From assembly GCA_945860255.1 (NCBI GenBank), contig CAMAQI010000077.1, positions 1 through 9,792 on the forward strand: a DNA stretch of 9,792 nt, in the 5' to 3' direction. Shown in pieces: positions 6,005-9,792 of the stretch. Made by a program: the position numbers and the translations under genes. Below the pieces are notes generated by a model. The model ran no database searches and was not told where the DNA came from. It worked only from the letters and a program-made list of their open reading frames with translations. This DNA comes from Methylacidiphilum caldifontis (GTDB lineage Bacteria; Verrucomicrobiota; Verrucomicrobiia; Methylacidiphilales; CAMAQI01). Each line of letters opens with the position of its first letter. Within the stretch, counting starts at the first letter, position 1.

Positions 6005-6997
6005 TCATCTCCTTCTGCCCCACATCCCCGCAATCGCCCCAGAATAAATCACGATCAAAACACCCAACAACAAAGTCCAGGCCCCCATGGCGACATGGGC
6101 TGAGGTGACCTCCAACCCCCGATCGGTCAAAATCGTTAAAATCCCTAAAATCACCTGAACCAAAAGCCCTCCGCCCCAGAGCCAAAAGGCTGTTCTCAAA
6201 TGCTGGGGAACTCTCGGATCTCTTCCCCATTTCAAGACCACACCACAAATCAAGATGGTTAATAAATAGGCCATCAAACGATGAACCATCTGAAGATAAA
6301 TCAACCCCATGGTCGTTTCAGGATGTCCTGTCGCTAAACGTTCCTGATTGATCCCCACCAATTGCTCTGGCGATATTTTCGGCCACCATTGACCGTAAGC
6401 CTTTGGAAAGTCACGGATCGAAAGCCCCTGATGAGCATGTCGCATCGTCGCCCCTACGGTCAGTTGAAGAAAAACCAATCCCACAATCAGGACAACAAAA
6501 CGAACCGACCCTTTAGAGATCGAGGAAGAAGCGGGGCGTTCGATCCAAATTTTCGAGGTAAAAAGAGCGATCGCGCCAATCACTGCCAAAAAGAGTTGTG
6601 CTGTGCACCCATGGACAAGTCCTAATTCATCTTTAAGCCACACCACCCGAACTCCCCCCAAGATTCCTTGGAAGATCACCAGTAATACCGCAAAAACCCC
6701 AAGTCCTTTCATCCACCTTCGCGAATCAACACGCCAAATCCAAATCGCTAAAATCACGGTCATCAATCCAATCCCACTCGCCACCAACCGATGAGAATGC
6801 TCCCAAAAGATACCCCCCACCCAACGCTCATAAGGAAACAAAAACATATTATAACCGTAACTCTGCGGCCAATCGGGAACGGTCAACCCCGCCCCCTTAC
6901 TGGTGACAATCGCCCCAAGAACAATTAAAAAAATCACGCTTCCTACACAAATCCGTGCATACAAACAAAGCCCCCGAAGTTTCTGCCATTCATTCAT
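6005..6997 (-). CDS. ctaA: Heme A synthase, COX15/CtaA family
   Basis: Membrane enzyme that oxidises the C8 methyl of heme O to the formyl group of heme A, needed by aa3-type cytochrome oxidases. From the ATG at 6997 it has 330 residues. Eight membrane segments are visible as two four-helix halves (about 16-33, 74-88, 100-118, 129-148, 166-184, 234-255, 271-290, 300-322). The heme-ligand histidines are in the expected helices: WEHSHR (His67, His69, with Glu66), LGLVHG (His129), MVHRL (His239) and SAHVAMG (His301). GLTVPDWPQSYG (37-48) and the matching GLSIRDFPKAYG (191-202) are the paired loops of the two halves. An in-frame GTG at 7033 would add 12 residues; neither start has a clear ribosome site. 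It is divergent from hemB, another heme-pathway gene; ctaB and oxidase genes are not in view. Confidence 0.95.
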   Translation of the reverse strand: MNEWQKLRGLCLYARICVGSVIFLIVLGAIVTSKGAGLTVPDWPQSYGYNMFLFPYERWVGGIFWEHSHRLVASGIGLMTVILAIWIWRVDSRRWMKGLGVFAVLLVIFQGILGGVRVVWLKDELGLVHGCTAQLFLAVIGAIALFTSKIWIERPASSSISKGSVRFVVLIVGLVFLQLTVGATMRHAHQGLSIRDFPKAYGQWWPKISPEQLVGINQERLATGHPETTMGLIYLQMVHRLMAYLLTILICGVVLKWGRDPRVPQHLRTAFWLWGGGLLVQVILGILTILTDRGLEVTSAHVAMGAWTLLLGVLIVIYSGAIAGMWGRRR

Positions 6998-7118
6998 GAT
7001 TTTCAAATAAGCACCGATTCTCAAATCATCCACAAAAAAGAGATTTTCTTCAGATAAGCACTTGCAAAGCGATCAACTTAATAAATATTCGAAGACAATT
7101 TCTCACACAAAGCAACTG

Positions 7119-7135
7119 TCCCCATGGAATGGGGA
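7119..7135. other. Compact perfect hairpin upstream of ctaA
   Basis: Arms TCCCCAT (7119-7125) and ATGGGGA (7129-7135) enclose the loop GGA. The 7-bp stem is strong for its size but has no T-run on either strand, so it is not an intrinsic terminator. It lies about 120 bp ahead of the ctaA ATG and could sit in that gene's leader, or be a protein-binding palindrome. Confidence 0.5.
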
Positions 7136-7170
7136 ATGACGCGTGAATGAAGCGAACTTAAAAACAGTCG

Positions 7171-7271
7171 AATAGGGAAAGCAGGAAAAAAGGAATTTAA
7201 AACCAAAAATTCGGAGGTCTTTTTCCTATTTTCCTGCGGGGAGAACCTTGGGCAACTTTGCGGCTTTGCGT
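7171..7271. repeat. Composite intergenic repeat: copy 2 of 20-mer, inverted arms and tandem octamer
   Basis: The block starts with AATAGGGAAAGCAGGAAAAA (7171-7190), identical to 2546-2565. Its GCAGGAAAAAAGGAA (7181-7195) is inverted at 7223-7237 (TTCCTATTTTCCTGC), one mismatch in 15, with a 27-bp loop. A tandem octamer follows: CTTTGCGG then CTTTGCGT (7256-7271). Such blocks look like non-coding dispersed repeats of the genome; their mechanism is unknown. Confidence 0.6.
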
Positions 7272-7616
7272 AAAAATGTTTTAAATTGTATTGTGGTTTC
7301 AAATCACTTTTTTAGATTGAATCTTACTTTCTGTTTTGCTCTCTCCCTTTCCCCTTGCGAAATAATCCAGACCGATTATATTGAGGTTGTGACCAGCTCC
7401 CTTTCCACCGTCTCAGTAATTCAATCCGTAGTCGCAAATGACACAGCACGAACGGTTAATGAAAATTTTACTCGTCAGGCCTCTCAAATCAGTGCCCTCT
7501 TAAATACCACCCCCACCTCAAAGCCAGAGAGCGCACGCGCCGTGAATCCTACTGCGGTTCCAAACGCTTACTATCATCGTGGGGAGATCGAAAAAGAGGA
7601 GGAGCCGACCGGATAA
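7248..7616 (+). CDS. Doubtful small hypothetical protein
   Basis: An open frame beginning at a TTG inside repeat sequence and ending in TAA (7614-7616), 122 residues at most. The first 40 or so residues overlap the tandem octamer and are not convincing. The last 75 look more like real protein, polar with Ser/Thr/Ala/Asn (SVIQSVVANDTARTVNENF, then ASQISALLNTTP) and an acidic end (GEIEKEEEPTG); codon use there resembles the neighbouring genes. A GTG at about 7388 is a plausible internal start. No ATG, good ribosome site, known motif or coupling to hemB is present. It could be a small helical protein or chance. Confidence 0.35.
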   Translation: MGNFAALRKNVLNCIVVSNHFFRLNLTFCFALSLSPCEIIQTDYIEVVTSSLSTVSVIQSVVANDTARTVNENFTRQASQISALLNTTPTSKPESARAVNPTAVPNAYYHRGEIEKEEEPTG

Positions 7617-7767
7617 CGCTTCTCCTTCACCGCTTAATCTAAAAAACGACAGTTCCCCTGCTTTTTTCAGGTTAATTTTCCTTTACCGCAGCGGTTCGGG
7701 ATAACAAAATGGAGAGGATCTTCTTTTTTAGATTCCCTTAAGCCCCTCTTTTTTCCATAATCCTCTC

Positions 7768-8760
7768 ATGAATTTCGAATGGCTCCGCAGACCACGCCGC
7801 AACCGCTCTTCCATCCAAGTCCGAAATCTCCTTCAAGAAACCACTCTTTCTCCAAGTGATCTCATTTATCCGATCTTTATCAAAGCCGGAATTTCAAAAC
7901 CAGAGCCCATCGAATCGATGCCGGGAATCTTTCGCCACTCCCTCGATTCTCTGCTTCAAGAATGTAGCGAGGTCGCAGCCCTTGGAATTCCGGCGATCGC
8001 CCTTTTTCCGGTCATCGACCCGATTCACAAAACTCCTGAAGCGGAATACGCCCTCAATCCCGATCAAATCCTCTATCAAGCTCTCAAAAAAATAAAAAAG
8101 GAGCTCCCTCATCTTCTCCTGATCGCGGATGTCGCTCTCGATCCCTATACCAACCACGGACATGACGGAGTCCTCAATGCTAAAGGAGAGGTTGATAACG
8201 ATGCCACGGTCTCCCTCCTTCAACGCCTGGCAACGATCGAAGCTCAAGCGGGGGCCGATTGGGTCGCTCCCTCCGATATGATGGATGGACGCGTCGAAGC
8301 GATACGCAAAGCTCTCGACGATGCAAATCTCACCGAGACCTCCATTCTTGCCTACTCGGCAAAATTCGCCTCTGCCTACTACGGACCATTCCGTGAAGCG
8401 GTCGGCAGCAGTACGAAAGCCGGAACCGGATATCTCGATAAACGAAGCTACCAACTCAATCCCGCCAATCGTCGCGAGGCCCTTCTCGAATGCCAACTCG
8501 ATGAAAAAGAGGGGGCTGATATTTTAATGGTTAAACCGGCCGGCCCCTATCTCGATATCATTCGGGAACTTCGCAATCAAACCTTGCTTCCGATTGCTGC
8601 CTATCAGGTCTCTGGAGAATATGCCCAAATCCATGCGGCCGCCCAAAATGGCTGGCTCGACCTCGAAAAGACCCGCGATGAATCGCTCCTCGCAATCAAA
8701 CGTGCAGGAGCCGATATGATCCTCACCTATTTCGCTAAAGAAGTCGCCCGAAGAAAATAA
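7768..8760 (+). CDS. hemB: Delta-aminolevulinic acid dehydratase (porphobilinogen synthase)
   Basis: Condenses two 5-aminolevulinate molecules to porphobilinogen, the first common monopyrrole of heme and other tetrapyrroles; a cytoplasmic homo-octamer in known cases. The 330 residues match the usual length. The N-terminal arm (RPRRNRSS, then LIYPIFIKAG) is typical. The two Schiff-base lysines are Lys199 in YSAKFASAYYGPFR and Lys256 in MVKPAGPYLD. The active-site lid has GTGYLDKRSYQ (219-229). The metal loop DVALDPYTNHGHDG (121-134) has Ala, Asp and Asp where zinc enzymes have three cysteines, so this is the zinc-independent, Mg2+/K+-type enzyme. No ribosome site precedes the ATG, but no other Met occurs before residue 51. 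It is transcribed away from ctaA and appears monocistronic. Confidence 0.97.
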   Translation: MNFEWLRRPRRNRSSIQVRNLLQETTLSPSDLIYPIFIKAGISKPEPIESMPGIFRHSLDSLLQECSEVAALGIPAIALFPVIDPIHKTPEAEYALNPDQILYQALKKIKKELPHLLLIADVALDPYTNHGHDGVLNAKGEVDNDATVSLLQRLATIEAQAGADWVAPSDMMDGRVEAIRKALDDANLTETSILAYSAKFASAYYGPFREAVGSSTKAGTGYLDKRSYQLNPANRREALLECQLDEKEGADILMVKPAGPYLDIIRELRNQTLLPIAAYQVSGEYAQIHAAAQNGWLDLEKTRDESLLAIKRAGADMILTYFAKEVARRK

Positions 8761-9230
8761 AGACAGTTTTTTCACCGCCAAGTTAAATTCAAAATTCGCC
8801 AATTTTTAAATCCTTCAACTCCCTGCCAAACAAAAATATTCATGGTTTTGTTAGCAAGGAAGCAGCTTATCACCAAAGGGTTATAAAACTCGTTTCAAAT
8901 GCTTTACATTAGAAACCGATCTCTCATGAAGAATCTTGGTTTAAGTGATTTGATGAACAAAAAACGACCAATCAAGCAGCCTTCGTTGAATGGATTTCAC
9001 TTGAAGATCGAGGGATGAGGGTGGAAAGAACTCTTGGTTTAAATGATGGAGGAAAAAGAAGGAAGAGGTTGTGTAAATATGGTTCCGTTTTCCTATTCAC
9101 CCTGTGAGTGAATGCCTTGATTTTTATAAATCCTTAAAATTCCGTGTTTTCTGTGTGTTCTGTGGTTCCAATGGTTTTTTTTAGACTTAATGTCAGAATG
9201 CCGTACCATCCCTTTCCGATAGGAAACGAT
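8761..9230. other. Intergenic region with repeats and a possible decayed reading frame
   Basis: A 470-bp gap. Just after hemB, TTTTTTCACCGCCAAG (8768-8783) resembles common non-coding repeat motifs. A plus-strand frame from about 8787 to a TGA at 9105-9107 reads like protein (VSKEAAYHQRVIKLVSNALH, later AAFVEWISLEDRGMRVERTL) but is broken by TAG (8910-8912) and TGA (8946-8948) and has no assignable family. An imperfect direct repeat, CTTGGTTTAAGTGAT (8934-8948) and CTTGGTTTAAATGAT (9032-9046), is present. A short 9-bp tandem repeat follows at 9140-9169. No terminator for hemB was found. Confidence 0.45.
9140..9169. repeat. Short 9-bp tandem repeat
   Basis: Three units TTCCGTGTT, TTCTGTGTG and TTCTGTGGT followed by a partial TTCC, consensus TTCYGTGKK. 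It lies in the gap between hemB and the convergent right-edge gene. It resembles short-period intergenic repeats I recall from several bacterial phyla; the function is unknown. Confidence 0.55.
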
Positions 9231-9792
9231 TTATTTGGGCTCGGTTTTTGGAGCAGGCACAGGAGCCAGAACGGGAGGAAGTGTTTTTTGGATTTTAGAG
9301 AATGCCTCGCGGATTTCCGCCGTTTTTCCGATCTTCAGATAAATATCATATTCATAGACCAGCCCTTTTGAAATTGAAAAGGTCTGGACCGGAGAAAAGT
9401 AAGAGCAGGCGGCGCCCTTTGGTCCAGTCGTGTTATTTGCGGGCACCCGGTAGCAAGTGAGCTCTTTACTTCCGGGAAAGAAAACACCCATCCCCCAATC
9501 GTTGGCATCGACATAAGCCGCCCAATTTTCGGTCGCAACTGCCCTTTCATTCTTGGGCCCAGGGCTTTTACGGGTGATCGGTTGACTCGTCCACGGGGCG
9601 GTTCCGCCGTAAAAAACCATTTCGATCAAGTCGTAATCCATAAATACCGCAGGCAACTCCTGATGACGGGCTTTATGAGTTGTTTCTCCAGTATATGTGA
9701 ACTTGAAATGAATTTTGGCGACATCTTTCTCAAGAGTGATCGTCTCCTCCATAATCGAATCGGGAGCATCAATTCCAGTCGCCCAGTTGACG
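9231..9792 (-). CDS. Unrecognised protein, C-terminal part only (start beyond window)
   Basis: The frame is open to the right edge; the Met at 9752 is internal, since coding continues in frame upstream of it (NWATGIDAPDSI). The 186 visible residues are rich in Trp, Tyr, Gly and Pro and look like an extracellular or periplasmic beta-sandwich domain: FKFTYTGETTHKARHQELPA, then ATENWAAYVDANDWGMGVFF, then SYFSPVQTFSISKGLVYEYD and KIGKTAEIREAF. The pattern 'NWAA.VD..WG.GV..P' followed by a Tyr-rich strand is one I associate with uncharacterised secreted carbohydrate-related proteins, a weak impression. The C-terminus is a Pro/Ala/Lys-rich tail ending PAPKTEPK. It converges with hemB. The catalytic or signal part, if any, lies outside. 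Confidence 0.75.
   Translation of the reverse strand, partial: VNWATGIDAPDSIMEETITLEKDVAKIHFKFTYTGETTHKARHQELPAVFMDYDLIEMVFYGGTAPWTSQPITRKSPGPKNERAVATENWAAYVDANDWGMGVFFPGSKELTCYRVPANNTTGPKGAACSYFSPVQTFSISKGLVYEYDIYLKIGKTAEIREAFSKIQKTLPPVLAPVPAPKTEPK

Larger units (their letters stand above)
6998..7767. other. Long divergent intergenic region, ctaA-hemB
   Basis: About 770 bp between the divergent start codons. It holds a hairpin (7119-7135), a repeat cluster (7171-7271), one doubtful small ORF (to 7616) and about 150 bp of hemB leader. The leader contains only weak palindromes (CCGCAGCGG near 7686, CCTG-ctttttt-CAGG near 7657-7671) and no Shine-Dalgarno sequence before the hemB ATG. I could not place a confident promoter for either gene. 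Confidence 0.5.

Noticed and set aside
6998..7033. GTG start at 7033 for ctaA
   Set aside because: It adds 12 residues without a ribosome site; the ATG at 6997 gives the usual short cytoplasmic N-terminus before helix 1. Not excluded.
7894..8496. Long minus-strand open frame of 200 codons
   Set aside because: It is wholly antisense to hemB, whose identity is certain; no motif in the reverse frame.
8899..9018. 39-codon ATG frame in the hemB downstream gap
   Set aside because: Too short, no ribosome site or recognisable motif, and it overlaps the more protein-like decayed frame.

Overview
The window reads as a bacterial chromosome segment of moderate G+C with short, mostly SD-poor gene starts. 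Four core genes are clear: tsaB, alr, a COX15/CtaA-type heme A synthase and hemB. The CtaA protein and the truncated C39-like protein at the left edge resemble forms I associate with the PVC group, most likely Verrucomicrobiota. That placement is recollection-based inference; no rRNA or marker in the window settles it.

Left part (1-2491, minus strand): an overlapping three-gene unit, tsaB -> alr -> secreted C39-like protein. tsaB/alr share an ATGA overlap, and alr and the next gene overlap by 8 bp (ATGCGTAA). The unit joins a tRNA t6A modification factor, the enzyme supplying D-alanine for peptidoglycan, and an exported protein carrying a cysteine-peptidase-like motif that is cut by the window start.

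Middle part (about 2546-5830): an accessory stretch of small orphan genes and gene debris. It holds the 3' half of a PIN-domain (VapC-like) toxin gene, a putative lipoprotein, a coiled-coil orphan, a C-terminal fragment of an amidoligase-family gene ending against the start of that orphan, and an apparently intact hipBA toxin-antitoxin pair. The hipBA promoter carries a strong palindrome and an 11-bp direct repeat, the probable HipB operators. The layout suggests repeated insertion and deletion between the tsaB unit and ctaA.

Right part (6005-8760): ctaA (minus) and hemB (plus) are divergent across a 770-bp gap that holds one doubtful small ORF and intergenic repeat sequence. Both enzymes belong to heme metabolism: HemB makes porphobilinogen early in tetrapyrrole synthesis and CtaA makes heme A for aa3-type terminal oxidases, so aerobic respiration is implied. 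The gap 8761-9230 contains short tandem repeats and a possible decayed reading frame. The window ends inside an unrecognised minus-strand gene (9231-9792).

I found no rRNA, tRNA, CRISPR array, insertion sequence or convincing intrinsic terminator. No clearly new system is evident. The best leads are the hipBA operator layout, the amidoligase and PIN remnants, and the alr-linked C39-like protein.
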